A stretch of 63,721 nt of DNA from Oceanobacillus neutriphilus (GCF_014645515.1 NZ_BMLW01000021.1:1-63721), one strand, 5' to 3'. Counted from the stretch's first letter, positions 1 through 7,698 are shown. Numbers and translations are program-made. Notes: a model not told the origin generated them from the sequence alone.

Positions 1-34
1 CATCCAGTTCATGTCTCGTTCCTCTTTTAGACAT
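1..34 (-). CDS. Partial CDS leaving the window, function unknown
   Basis: Eleven codons from an ATG at 34 run off the left edge (MSKRGTRHELD). An AAGGGAG ribosome site lies 8 bases upstream and is itself the right arm of the hairpin at 41-102. The fragment is too short to identify. The same spacing of hairpin, AAGGGAG and ATGTCN start recurs near 7420, where only a 10-codon reading frame follows. That this is a real gene rests on the ribosome site and the open frame. Confidence 0.35.
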   Translation of the reverse strand, partial: MSKRGTRHELD

Positions 35-40
35 ACGAAA

Positions 41-102
41 TACTCCCTTCTTCATAGGAGAGAATTTTTATTATTTCTCTGTCTACTATAAAGGGAGCAT
101 AT
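41..102 (-). promoter_or_regulatory. Palindromic leader, copy A (Shine-Dalgarno hairpin)
   Basis: Read on the minus strand, the arm GCTCCCTT pairs with AAGGGAG, and an inner stem GAGAA/TTCTC closes on an AT-rich loop. The 3' arm is the ribosome site of the ATG at 34, so the fold would hide it. A second copy in opposite orientation lies at 7357-7418, with about 50 of 62 positions identical by eye. Either a cis-acting translational switch or a small dispersed palindrome; the similarity continuing into the start codon favours the first (inference). Confidence 0.45.
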
Positions 103-151
103 CAGCTAGCAGGGGATTCTATACTGTTTGATGCAACAGAGCCAATAGAAA

Positions 152-390
152 TTAGACCAGTAAAAAACATATTTTTCGTGGTGCATATAAAAATGTCCCA
201 TCACGATTACTTTCTATTGGTGAAAGCTCTTCCTGATATTTACTATCCATGCTGTCTGCTGTGACATCATTTAAATTGCCAAATCAACCATTTGAAATGC
301 TAAAATGATCTTTCCATCAAGCAAAAAACGGTTATTTCCAGCTTCATCAGGTATGATTTCTGTCATCCGCTGTAGAAGCCTAACTAAGCG
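152..390 (-). pseudogene. Degraded coding stretch, unrecognised
   Basis: On the minus strand one frame from the ATG at 366 gives about 33 residues (MTEIIPDEAGNNRF, then LLDGKIILAF) before a stop. Another frame continues with about 40 protein-like residues (SPIESNRDGTFLYAPRK) to a stop at 152. The two look like pieces of one frameshifted and truncated gene. No family can be assigned. The upstream edge abuts the repeat at 393, which may have interrupted it. Confidence 0.2.
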
Positions 391-392
391 CA

Positions 393-504
393 GACCAACC
401 ACGTAGACTCCTATGGGAACAGGGCGAGCTGAAGATCCACTTGAAAAGCGGGTTTCTTTTCAAGTTAGCTGAAGCCGTCCCCATGGAAAGTGTAGTGGTT
501 GGTC
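393..504. repeat. Large imperfect palindromic repeat
   Basis: The ends GACCAACCAC (393-402) and GTGGTTGGTC (495-504) are perfect inverted repeats. Inside them CCTATGGG faces CCCCATGG, and at the centre ACTTGAAAAG faces CTTTTCAAGT. The whole could fold into one long hairpin. The layout and words such as GAGCTGAAG and GCCGTCCCCATGG recall dispersed palindromic repeats of Bacillaceae genomes (from memory). No second copy was noticed in the window. Confidence 0.6.
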
Positions 505-653
505 GGAGCGGAGCTATACACAATCTCCATCTCCATAGAAGGATGATTTAACAAAATACAAGCAGGATAATGTAGAACATGTTCATCCTGGCAGGGTAAG
601 GTATAGATGTTTATTCTCAGGTGCGAAAGTTGAGCTAAATTATTTAAAACAAC

Positions 654-693
654 AAAATACCACTTGCTAATCAAAATAAGCAAGTGGTATTTT
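654..693. terminator. Bidirectional terminator after opuCD
   Basis: Stem AAAATACCACTTGCT with AAGCAAGTGGTATTTT and a short AT-rich loop. It lies about 70 bases past the end of the opuC operon on the minus strand and has T-rich flanks on both sides. No other feature was seen between 525 and 763. Confidence 0.8.
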
Positions 694-763
694 CCGTATC
701 CGTCTATTTATGAATAAAGCTATTTTACAGACTGACAAAAAGGGTTCTACCATTTTATTTATG

Positions 764-1408
764 TTAATTCTTCACTGGGTTTAACATTCTTTCAATTTTA
801 CCCATAATTAGATCTGCTGCAATAGCCATCAAGGCTGTAGGAACAGCACCTGCTAAAATAATAGCCGTTCCATCTGTTGCATTTGTACCGCGTACAATGA
901 TGGAGCCAAGACCTCCTGCTCCAACAAACGTTCCGATTGCTACAACACCGATACCGACAACAAGTGCGGTGCGGATTCCTGCCATCATCACGCTGACTGC
1001 AAGAGGCAATTCTACTTTGAACAACAGCTGGGTTCGTGTCATTCCAGAAGCGTAAGCAGCTTCCTTCACTGTTTGATCAACTCCGGTTATTCCTACATAG
1101 GTATTTTGAATAATGGGCAACAAGGAATAGAAAAAAACAGTTGTAATGACAGTTGTCGTTCCAAGTCCCATCGCTACCATGGTAATAGCCATAAATCCTA
1201 ATACAGGAATGGTTTGGATGATACTTCCAAGTGTCAGCACCCATCCGCTCAGTTTACCGTACCTGGCAATCAAAACGCCGATTGGAATAGAAACAATGGA
1301 AGCGAAAAGAACACCGTAGGCAGCCATTAAAAAGTGGCGGTAAAATTCTGTCCAAATGTAAAAACCATTTTGAGATACATATGTTGTGAATTGTTCCCAG
1401 ATGCTCAT
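764..1408 (-). CDS. opuCD: OpuC-type osmolyte ABC transporter permease
   Basis: A 214-residue inner-membrane subunit of the quaternary-amine ABC importer family (glycine betaine, carnitine, choline). About five or six hydrophobic segments are visible, with the conserved cytoplasmic loop around EAAYASGMTRTQLLFKVELP that contacts the ATPase and GVGVVAIGTFVGAGGLG in the second half. Its ATG shares a base with the opuCC stop (TAATG on the minus strand), implying translational coupling. It is last of four genes in the order opuCA-CB-CC-CD and pairs with the related OpuCB. Substrate is assigned from family and from the carnitine genes across the divergent promoter region. Confidence 0.9.
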   Translation of the reverse strand: MSIWEQFTTYVSQNGFYIWTEFYRHFLMAAYGVLFASIVSIPIGVLIARYGKLSGWVLTLGSIIQTIPVLGFMAITMVAMGLGTTTVITTVFFYSLLPIIQNTYVGITGVDQTVKEAAYASGMTRTQLLFKVELPLAVSVMMAGIRTALVVGIGVVAIGTFVGAGGLGSIIVRGTNATDGTAIILAGAVPTALMAIAADLIMGKIERMLNPVKN

Positions 1409-2316
1409 TACATGCCCTCCTTATCTTCAAAGTAGTTGTTTTCTTCCAGAAAATTACGGGCAATGGTTGCTGGGCTGACTAATTCTACATCGCCCTGGTA
1501 ATTCATTTCCTGCATATCCTCTGTCGTTACTGTATCGCTCAGCTTATCCATTACTTCTTTAATCTCCGGGTTTTCCTCCAGGATTTCATTTCTTGCTACA
1601 GGAGAAGCATCGTAAGGAGGGAAGAAGTCATCGTCCAGTACTTTTAAATCGTACGCAGCAATTCTTCCGTCTGAGGAGTAGCCAAGGACAGCATCCATAT
1701 TTCCAGATGCAGCAGCTTCATATACGAGACCAATTGCCATCGGATAAACATTACCAAAAGCAAAGTGTGTCTTTGTAAAAGCTTCATAGCCGTCACCTGT
1801 ACGGTTTACCCAGGCATTATCCACTCCAAAATTCATACCATCAGCAAAGGGCTTCAGATCATCCACATGTGTAATGTCATTTTCATCTGCAAATTCCTGT
1901 GTTACAGAAATGGTATAACTGTTTTCAAAACCGTAGGAGTCGCCCCATGTCTGGTTAAATTTTTCGTCAAATTCCTGCTGTACAATGTCCATTGCTTCCT
2001 CTGGATCTGTAATATCCTCGTAATTTAAAACACCAGCAATATCTGTGCCGGTATATCTGGTAGCGGTAATATCTACTTCATCCTGCATCATCGCTTGATG
2101 CAGGACCATGGTTGATCCTAAATTTGTTACTAACTCCGTATCTAAATCAGTATAATGCTCAATCATCTGAGATAGAATATTGCCCCATATTTCGGATTCT
2201 ACCGTATCTAAGGTTGCAATTCGAACGGTACTTTCAGAAGGACCGCTGAGACCTGGCAGTGCACAACCTGAAAGGAGAAGTACCGAAAGAAGGGGGACCA
2301 GCAATAATTTCTTCAT
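1408..2316 (-). CDS. opuCC: OpuC-type osmolyte-binding lipoprotein
   Basis: A 302-residue extracellular solute-binding lipoprotein. The signal peptide ends in the lipobox LLSGC at about residues 14-18, and the rest fits the OpuAC-like substrate-binding domain. Tyr and Trp residues, which cage the trimethylammonium head in this family, are plentiful, but I cannot map the cage without alignment. It lies 16 bases after opuCB and overlaps opuCD by one base. With carnitine-catabolic genes next door, carnitine is a likely ligand, though OpuC proteins accept several betaines. Confidence 0.9.
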   Translation of the reverse strand: MKKLLLVPLLSVLLLSGCALPGLSGPSESTVRIATLDTVESEIWGNILSQMIEHYTDLDTELVTNLGSTMVLHQAMMQDEVDITATRYTGTDIAGVLNYEDITDPEEAMDIVQQEFDEKFNQTWGDSYGFENSYTISVTQEFADENDITHVDDLKPFADGMNFGVDNAWVNRTGDGYEAFTKTHFAFGNVYPMAIGLVYEAAASGNMDAVLGYSSDGRIAAYDLKVLDDDFFPPYDASPVARNEILEENPEIKEVMDKLSDTVTTEDMQEMNYQGDVELVSPATIARNFLEENNYFEDKEGM

Positions 2317-2332
2317 ATATTATCCTTCCTTT

Positions 2333-2980
2333 TTATACAGTTTTTCTCAGAGCTTTAGGTGTTAATCCTTTTTCAAGGAGTGATAATAACCCATTGGCAA
2401 TTAAAGCTAAAATCGTTGCCGGGACTGTACCCAGAACAATAAGTTCAGGTTTATACAGATTCAGACCGTCGAAAATGAGGTCACCTAAACCGCCGCCGCC
2501 GATAAATGCTGCCAGTGTAGCCCAGCCAATCAGGTAAACCGTGGCGAAGCGGATACCGGACATAATGACAGGTAAAGCCAGCGGCAGTTCAACTTTTCGA
2601 ATAATCTCAAACGTACTCATTCCCATGCCTTTTCCTGCTTCTTTTAAACTTGTATTAACTTCCATAACACCTGTATACGTATTTCTAAGTATGGGAAGTA
2701 CAGAATAAATAAACAAAGCAATAATCGCAGGTACAACGCCTACGCCCAGAAAAGGCATTAAAAAAGCTAAAATAGCTAAACTTGGGACGGTTTGCAATAT
2801 GCCTACGAACGATATAAACCGGTCTGCTGCTTTGCTTGGTATCCGTGTCAGTAAAATTCCCAGCGGAACAGCAACCAGTACGCCTAAAACAATAGCGGCG
2901 ATAGAGATATATAAATGCTCTCCCGTTTTATTTAACAAATCCCATCCATAGGATGAGAGTGTATCCATCATTGTTTGCAT
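2333..2980 (-). CDS. opuCB: OpuC-type osmolyte ABC transporter permease
   Basis: A 215-residue integral membrane protein homologous to the other permease of the operon. The EAA-type loop reads EAGKGMGMSTFEIIRKVELPLALP at about residues 113-136, so I quote only the core KVELPLALPV. The segment WATLAAFIGGGGLGDLIFDGL near residues 155-175 matches the GGGGLG region of this family. It lies 18 bases after opuCA. With OpuCD it should form the heterodimeric channel. Confidence 0.9.
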   Translation of the reverse strand: MQTMMDTLSSYGWDLLNKTGEHLYISIAAIVLGVLVAVPLGILLTRIPSKAADRFISFVGILQTVPSLAILAFLMPFLGVGVVPAIIALFIYSVLPILRNTYTGVMEVNTSLKEAGKGMGMSTFEIIRKVELPLALPVIMSGIRFATVYLIGWATLAAFIGGGGLGDLIFDGLNLYKPELIVLGTVPATILALIANGLLSLLEKGLTPKALRKTV

Positions 2981-2998
2981 GCTCTGTTGCCTCCTTTA

Positions 2999-4147
2999 TT
3001 ATTCAATTGCACTGCCTTCTGTTGTTTCATCACCCCAGATGGTGTTGTACACCATATCTGCCAGCGTTGCTCTTGTTACAATTCCCGCCAGTTTATTATT
3101 CTCTGCCACAACTGGTACGTAACTGCTGCCGCGGCGAAGCATACGATACATTGTATCCCGGAGCAGGCTGTTTTTATCAACGGCATATTTGGCGGTATCC
3201 ATCACTTCATAAACCTGGTTTTTCTTTTTATAGTTTGAATCAATCATTTCAATGTCGACGTAGCCTTTTAAAATTCCTGACTCATCAACTACAAGCAGAG
3301 AGTCTACTCGTTTTGCATGCATTTTCTGAATTGCTTCTTTCAGACTGCTTTCTTCTTCTATCGTGATTGGATTCGGATTCATAATCTGTTCGACCCGCGT
3401 TACTTCCGGCCGGCTTTCTAATAACCGGTCTTTTCCGATAAAGTCCTCTACAAATTCGTTAGCAGGATGACGCAGAATATCATCCGGTGTGCCGGCTTGA
3501 ACGATTTCACCTTTATTCATAATAACGATCTTATCAGCCAGCTTTATCGCTTCATCCATATCATGTGTTACAAAGACAATTGTTTTATCCATTTCTCTTT
3601 GCAGCTTTTTAAACTCCTCTTGTAAACTGTCACGGGTAATCGGGTCGAGTGCCCCAAAGGGTTCGTCCATTAAAATAAGAGGGGGATTTACAGCCAAAGC
3701 TCTCAGCACCCCGATTCGCTGCTGCTGTCCGCCGCTTAGTTCATGGGGATAACGGGTTAAATACTCCTCTGGCAGATCAACTAAAGAAATAAGTTCTTTT
3801 GCTCTCTCCTGTTGTTTTTCCTTATTCCATTTTAAAAGGGATCCTACAAGAGAAATATTTTCTCCTACGGTCATATGGGGCATTAATCCGATTTGCTGAA
3901 TGACATATCCAATGGATCGTCGCAGCTGGACAGCATTTTGCTTGAGAACATTTACGCCATCCACAAGAATTTCTCCGCTGGAAGGTTCAATTAACCGGTT
4001 AATCATTTTCATTGTTGTTGTTTTCCCGCAGCCGCTCGGTCCAATAAATACGACGAACTCTCCACGTTCTACTTTCAGGTTCAGTTTATGAACAGAAGGG
4101 TAGTCGTTCCCTTCGAACTGTTTTGTTACATCTTTAAACTCTAGCAT
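2999..4147 (-). CDS. opuCA: OpuC-type osmolyte ABC transporter ATPase
   Basis: A 382-residue cytoplasmic ATPase energising the OpuC importer. Walker A GPSGCGKTT is at residues 36-44, the signature LSGGQQQR near 142 and Walker B LILMDEPFGALD near 160. The C-terminal third (from about 255) holds two CBS repeats, which in OpuA-type systems take part in ionic-strength or nucleotide sensing. Start chosen at the ATG at 4147, with GGAGGTG seven bases upstream; an ATG five codons earlier overlaps that ribosome site. First gene of the operon. A TATACT -10 candidate lies about 50 bases upstream, at 4199-4204 on the minus strand. Confidence 0.92.
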   Translation of the reverse strand: MLEFKDVTKQFEGNDYPSVHKLNLKVERGEFVVFIGPSGCGKTTTMKMINRLIEPSSGEILVDGVNVLKQNAVQLRRSIGYVIQQIGLMPHMTVGENISLVGSLLKWNKEKQQERAKELISLVDLPEEYLTRYPHELSGGQQQRIGVLRALAVNPPLILMDEPFGALDPITRDSLQEEFKKLQREMDKTIVFVTHDMDEAIKLADKIVIMNKGEIVQAGTPDDILRHPANEFVEDFIGKDRLLESRPEVTRVEQIMNPNPITIEEESSLKEAIQKMHAKRVDSLLVVDESGILKGYVDIEMIDSNYKKKNQVYEVMDTAKYAVDKNSLLRDTMYRMLRRGSSYVPVVAENNKLAGIVTRATLADMVYNTIWGDETTEGSAIE

Positions 4148-4356
4148 CCAAAGCACCTCCATTGCTTATTTCCGTAAAACTAAATTTCAGACTTCCTAAG
4201 TATAAAAACTATCAGGTAAAAATGAAAATCCGAAAATAGCGATTAAAACCATAAAATCTGTGCAATTTAAACTTTACAAAGTATACAGAAGGGTTTATCT
4301 TAGAATTGCTTTATTTTACGACTGTTTTCTATAGTATCTGCTTTTTTCATTTTTGT

Positions 4357-4385
4357 TTGATTCATGTTAAAGTGGCACATATACA
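4357..4385 (+). promoter_or_regulatory. SigA promoter of the carnitine operon
   Basis: TTGATT and TATACA separated by 17 bases. The predicted start of transcription is only about 12-15 bases before the ATG of the GbsR-type regulator, so the leader would barely hold the AAGGGGG ribosome site. The shared region between opuCA and this gene (4148-4404) also contains ACTTTACAAAGT, a small palindrome that could be part of an operator. Confidence 0.55.
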
Positions 4386-4404
4386 GGAAAAAGGGGGCTT
4401 GACG

Positions 4405-4989
4405 ATGGAATCATTTTCAAACGATCAATTGCTTCAAGAAATTAAATCCTGCGAGGATCTGCTCACAGATCGAATTGCAGATAATATGGAGACTTTCGGC
4501 GTATCTTCAACGGTCGGCCGTCTGCTCGGCATTATTTATATGAACAGAGAGGCGATGACTTTAGATTCACTGGCTGATGAAACTGGTATGAGTAAAACAA
4601 GAATGAGCCAGGTCATGAGACAGATGATTTCACTAAATATCGCTGAAAAAGAATATGTTAAGGGCAGCCGCAAGGATCATTACAATGTGGAACGCGACTA
4701 TGCGCAAACGTTTATTTCATTATTTACAAGTAACTGGTCAGAGGTTGTAAAACGTAATACCAGTTTAGAGCGCCGTCTTAGAGAACAAATTCGTCATTTA
4801 GAAACTTTCTTGACGAAGGATTCTACGGAAGATGTAAAAGTTCGAATGGAGAGATTACAGCAGGAATTGGATGAATGGAATGCTTATTATAATTGGATTG
4901 ATAATCTTGTTGCATTTTTTGAAAGTGGAGAGATTTTTAAACATGTTCCCATCGTCCCCCAAAAACAAGAAGGAGGAAGCGCAAAATGA
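4405..4989 (+). CDS. GbsR/OpcR-type MarR-fold regulator
   Basis: A 194-residue DNA-binding protein of the GbsR family, whose Bacillus members repress choline/betaine uptake and synthesis genes. A helix-turn-helix lies at about residues 55-85 (LADETGMSKTRMSQVMRQM), followed by the wing and a C-terminal helical region rich in charged residues. Start at 4405, with AAGGGGG seven bases before the ATG; the longer frame from 4306 has no ribosome site. The stop overlaps the next ATG by four bases. It stands divergent to opuC and at the head of the carnitine operon, so it probably controls both (inference); in B. subtilis the paralogue OpcR sits beside opuC. Confidence 0.85.
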   Translation: MESFSNDQLLQEIKSCEDLLTDRIADNMETFGVSSTVGRLLGIIYMNREAMTLDSLADETGMSKTRMSQVMRQMISLNIAEKEYVKGSRKDHYNVERDYAQTFISLFTSNWSEVVKRNTSLERRLREQIRHLETFLTKDSTEDVKVRMERLQQELDEWNAYYNWIDNLVAFFESGEIFKHVPIVPQKQEGGSAK

Positions 4990-5870
4990 AAAATAAACGA
5001 ATTATCACCGCGGCAGTAACTGGCGCAGGAGATACAACAGGGAAAAGCAGATATGTCCCGATTACGCCAAAAGAAATTGCAGAATCTGCTATTGAATCAG
5101 CAAAAGCAGGTGCGGCAATTGCACATATTCATGTTCGTGATCCAAAGACGGGTAAGCTCAGTCACGATGTAGGTCTTTTTAAAGAGACTGTAGAACGAAT
5201 CCGGGAATCAGACACAGATGTGATTATTAATATTACTGCCGGCGGTGGCGGAGACTTTGTTCCTGACCTTGAAAATCCGGCACAGGGAGGCCCGGGAACA
5301 GATATTCAGACACCGCAGGAACGGCACGAACCTGTCAGTAAATTGCTTCCGGAGCTCACGACACTGGATTGCGGCAGCCTGAACTTTGGTAATCAGGTAT
5401 ATTTAGGACCAGAGGATTGGCTTCGCGATCATGCCAAGCTGATTAAAGAGAGTGGCGTTAAACCGGAAATGGAAGTTTTTGATACAGGACATATCCGCCT
5501 TGCCAACCAACTAATTTCCGAAGGGCTGGTGGAAGGAACACCAATGTATCAATTTTGTCTTGGTATTCCGTGGGGCGCTGATGCTGATTCAGAAACAATC
5601 GAATATATGAAAAGACGTGTTGTCGAAGGCTCCCACTGGTCCGCATTCGGAATTGGCCGCATGCAGCTGCCGATTGTTGCACAGGCTGCTTTGCTTGGCG
5701 GAAATGTCCGTGTTGGATTAGAAGACAATTTATATTTGGAAAAAGGTGTACTTGGTACCAATGAACAGCTGGTAGATCAAGCTGTCAATATTTTAAGCAG
5801 TGTGAAGCTGGAGCCGATGACAGCGGCAGAAGCAAGAGAACATTTAAATTTAAAAACATTTAATTCTTAA
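4986..5870 (+). CDS. 3-dehydrocarnitine cleavage enzyme (BKACE family, DUF849)
   Basis: A 294-residue beta-keto acid cleavage enzyme, a zinc TIM-barrel family. The HIHVRDP motif near residue 47 carries the two His zinc ligands, and TLDCGSLNFG lies near 125. In carnitine degraders this enzyme condenses 3-dehydrocarnitine with acetyl-CoA to betainyl-CoA and acetoacetate. The family has many substrates; the assignment here rests on the next two genes, carnitine dehydrogenase and a thioesterase. The ribosome site AAGGAGGAAGCG is strong, and the ATG overlaps the regulator stop. Confidence 0.87.
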   Translation: MKNKRIITAAVTGAGDTTGKSRYVPITPKEIAESAIESAKAGAAIAHIHVRDPKTGKLSHDVGLFKETVERIRESDTDVIINITAGGGGDFVPDLENPAQGGPGTDIQTPQERHEPVSKLLPELTTLDCGSLNFGNQVYLGPEDWLRDHAKLIKESGVKPEMEVFDTGHIRLANQLISEGLVEGTPMYQFCLGIPWGADADSETIEYMKRRVVEGSHWSAFGIGRMQLPIVAQAALLGGNVRVGLEDNLYLEKGVLGTNEQLVDQAVNILSSVKLEPMTAAEAREHLNLKTFNS

Positions 5871-5880
5871 GAGGTGAACT

Positions 5881-6849
5881 ATGGCACAAAAGACAATGGC
5901 AGTTTTAGGAACCGGAGTTATCGGCAATGGCTGGATTGCCCGCTTTTTAGCAAGCGGTCATAAAGTCAATGCTTTTGATCCGGCTCCTGGCGCAAAAGAA
6001 AAAACAGAAAAAATGATAGATGAAATTTGGACAACATTGGAAGAGTTTGGAATAAGCGATGAAGCAGCAAAGGAAAATCTCAGCTTTTATGATACCCTGG
6101 AAGAGGCTGTAAAAGAAGCTGATTTGATACAAGAAAACGTTCCTGAGCAGGAAGCGTTGAAGAAAAAGGTATTGGCACAAGTCGATGCAGCAGCTAAACC
6201 AACAGCGATTATTGCATCCAGTACCTCCGGTTATATGCCTTCCGTACTGCAGGAGGACTGTGCTCGCCATCCAGAGCGCGTTATTGTTGCGCATCCATTT
6301 AATCCAGTGTATTTAATACCGCTGGTAGAAATAGCTGGAGGCAAACAAACAGAAAGAAGTTACATGGAAAAAGCAGAAAAAATGTATGAAAGCATGAATA
6401 TGAAGCCGCTTGTGATGAAAGGCGAAATTGATGGCCATATTGGTGACCGGCTGATGGAAGCTATTTGGCGTGAAGGTCTTCATATTGTCAACGATGGCGT
6501 TGCCACAACTGAAGAAGTGGATAAGGCGATTGTCTATGGACCTGGTCTGCGCTGGGCCTTGATGGGACCATTTTTGACACTTCATTTAGCCGGTGGTAAA
6601 GACGGTATGAAACACATGCTTGAACAGTTTGGACCCGCGCTGAAGCTTCCTTGGACCCGCCTGGTGGCTCCTGAATTGACCGAAGAATTAAGTGAGAAAG
6701 TTATTTCAGGAACTGCAGCACAAAGTGGGGATGTACCAATTGAAGATCTGGAGCATCGTCGTGACCGCTTCTTGATTAAATTGATGGGTCTTTTAGAGGA
6801 AGAAGGTTTCTGGCCGGCTGAAAGGTTGCTTTCCTATGACAGAAAGTAA
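5881..6849 (+). CDS. lcdH: L-carnitine dehydrogenase
   Basis: A 322-residue NAD-dependent dehydrogenase of the 3-hydroxyacyl-CoA dehydrogenase fold, predicted to oxidise L-carnitine to 3-dehydrocarnitine. The Rossmann glycine motif GTGVIGNGWIARF is at residues 10-22. HPFNPVYLIPLVEI near 140 carries the catalytic His, and the C-terminal helical domain starts at about 190. GPGLRWALMGPF matches the substrate pocket of this subfamily. Eleven bases separate it from the BKACE gene, with AGAGGTG as ribosome site. In some rhizobia the enzyme is fused to the thioesterase that here is a separate, overlapping gene. Confidence 0.88.
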   Translation: MAQKTMAVLGTGVIGNGWIARFLASGHKVNAFDPAPGAKEKTEKMIDEIWTTLEEFGISDEAAKENLSFYDTLEEAVKEADLIQENVPEQEALKKKVLAQVDAAAKPTAIIASSTSGYMPSVLQEDCARHPERVIVAHPFNPVYLIPLVEIAGGKQTERSYMEKAEKMYESMNMKPLVMKGEIDGHIGDRLMEAIWREGLHIVNDGVATTEEVDKAIVYGPGLRWALMGPFLTLHLAGGKDGMKHMLEQFGPALKLPWTRLVAPELTEELSEKVISGTAAQSGDVPIEDLEHRRDRFLIKLMGLLEEEGFWPAERLLSYDRK

Positions 6850-7309
6850 GCAAGTATGGAAGGGCAATGTATTGCCTGAATGGGTAGATTATAATGGGCA
6901 TTTGAATGACGCATACTATGCTTTGATTTTCAGCCACAGCCTGGATGCTTTAATGGATGAAATTGGGCTTGATGAAGCAGGAAGAAAAGCAAATGCTTAT
7001 ACTATTTTTACCTTGGAAGCGCATATTAAATATTTAAAAGAAGCGCATGAAAATGAAGAACTGCATACGAATGTTACTGTTCTGAACAAGGATGAAAAGC
7101 GTATGCATCTTTGGTTTGAAATGAAAAATAAAGAAAATACAACAGTGGCAACCAGTGAACAGATGGTAATGGGGATAGATCAGTCCTCAGGGCGTCCTGC
7201 GCCATTTCCAGAAACAGTTGATGTGAAGATTAATCAATTCCCTGGATTGCCAAAAGAAAATTGGCCTGCTGGAGCAAATACACTTATGGGTATTCGTGAG
7301 AAAAAATAA
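6836..7309 (+). CDS. Betainyl-CoA thioesterase (hotdog fold)
   Basis: A 157-residue acyl-CoA thioesterase of the 4HBT type. WVDYNGHLNDAYY at residues 17-29 is the usual Asp/His/Asn substrate region, followed by the long hotdog helix and beta strands. It overlaps the dehydrogenase gene by 14 bases in another frame. Predicted reaction: betainyl-CoA to glycine betaine and CoA, the last step of carnitine-to-betaine conversion. The substrate is inferred from position only. The operon seems to end here; a weak hairpin (GATAGAAAA/TTTTTATC) follows at about 7325-7345. Confidence 0.82.
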   Translation: MTESKQVWKGNVLPEWVDYNGHLNDAYYALIFSHSLDALMDEIGLDEAGRKANAYTIFTLEAHIKYLKEAHENEELHTNVTVLNKDEKRMHLWFEMKNKENTTVATSEQMVMGIDQSSGRPAPFPETVDVKINQFPGLPKENWPAGANTLMGIREKK

Positions 7310-7356
7310 AATACACTTTTGACGGATAGAAAAGCATTTTTATCGGCTTAGGTAAT

Positions 7357-7418
7357 ATATGCTCCCTTTATTGTGGACTGAGAAATAATAAACATTCTCT
7401 CACGTGGTAAAGGGAGCA
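7357..7418 (+). promoter_or_regulatory. Palindromic leader, copy B
   Basis: Same element as at 41-102, in opposite orientation. Here the outer arms are perfect: ATGCTCCCTTTA (7359-7370) and TAAAGGGAGCAT (7408-7419), with GAGAAAT/ATTCTC inside. The AAAGGGAG arm again acts as a ribosome site, for an ATG at 7424. That frame is only MSERTDIIRC before a stop. In the 389-base gap 7310-7698 this and the queC leader are the only features seen. Confidence 0.45.
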
Positions 7419-7423
7419 TTTGC

Positions 7424-7456
7424 TATGTCCGAAAGAACAGATATCATACGCTGTTA
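7424..7456 (+). pseudogene. Ten-codon ORF after leader copy B
   Basis: ATG at 7424, AAAGGGAG nine bases upstream, ten codons and a TAG stop (MSERTDIIRC). Its first codons resemble those of the gene leaving the window at the left (MSKRGTRHELD), so it may be the stump of a lost paralogue. A genuine leader peptide cannot be excluded. Confidence 0.25.
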
Positions 7457-7572
7457 GGCCGTATTACCAGCAGAAAAATAAATCAACGCTTGAAAAAATG
7501 CTAACATCATCAGGAAAAATATGTTATACTGCCATTTGTATTCAATATGAATAAAATCTACGAAATGAAGTA

Positions 7573-7611
7573 GAAGAGGTTCTAGCTAACACCCTCTATA
7601 AAAAACTAAGG
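7573..7611 (+). promoter_or_regulatory. preQ1-I riboswitch aptamer
   Basis: The core reads AGAGGTTCTAGCTA, then ACACCCTCTATAAAAAACTA and AGG. The P1 stem AGAGG/CCTCT and the A-rich tail that forms the H-type pseudoknot with the loop are plain. There is one extra A in the loop (CTAACACC instead of the CTACACC I know from B. subtilis). preQ1 binding favours the terminator that follows. An extended -10, TGTTATACT, lies at 7522-7530 with only a weak -35. Confidence 0.93.
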
Positions 7612-7613
7612 AT

Positions 7614-7646
7614 AACCATATCGAGCCTTAGGTATGGTTTTTTATT
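7614..7646 (+). terminator. Riboswitch expression-platform terminator
   Basis: AACCATA (7614-7620) pairs with TATGGTT (7633-7639), followed by a T-rich run. CCTTAG in the loop can pair instead with CTAAGG at the end of the aptamer tail, so aptamer closure and terminator formation are linked. This matches the transcriptional OFF switches of que operons. Confidence 0.85.
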
Positions 7647-7698
7647 ATTTTCTGGGTGTATAGGATTCTCTTTTTCAAATTGGAAAGGGGATTTTTTT

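Noticed and set aside
465..683. 72-codon minus-strand frame near the left end
   Set aside because: It runs through the palindromic repeat and the terminator at 654-693 and has no ribosome site; not a gene.
2953..3366. 137-codon plus-strand frame opposite opuCA
   Set aside because: Antisense to a clear ATPase gene, low-complexity Leu/Cys composition, no ribosome site.
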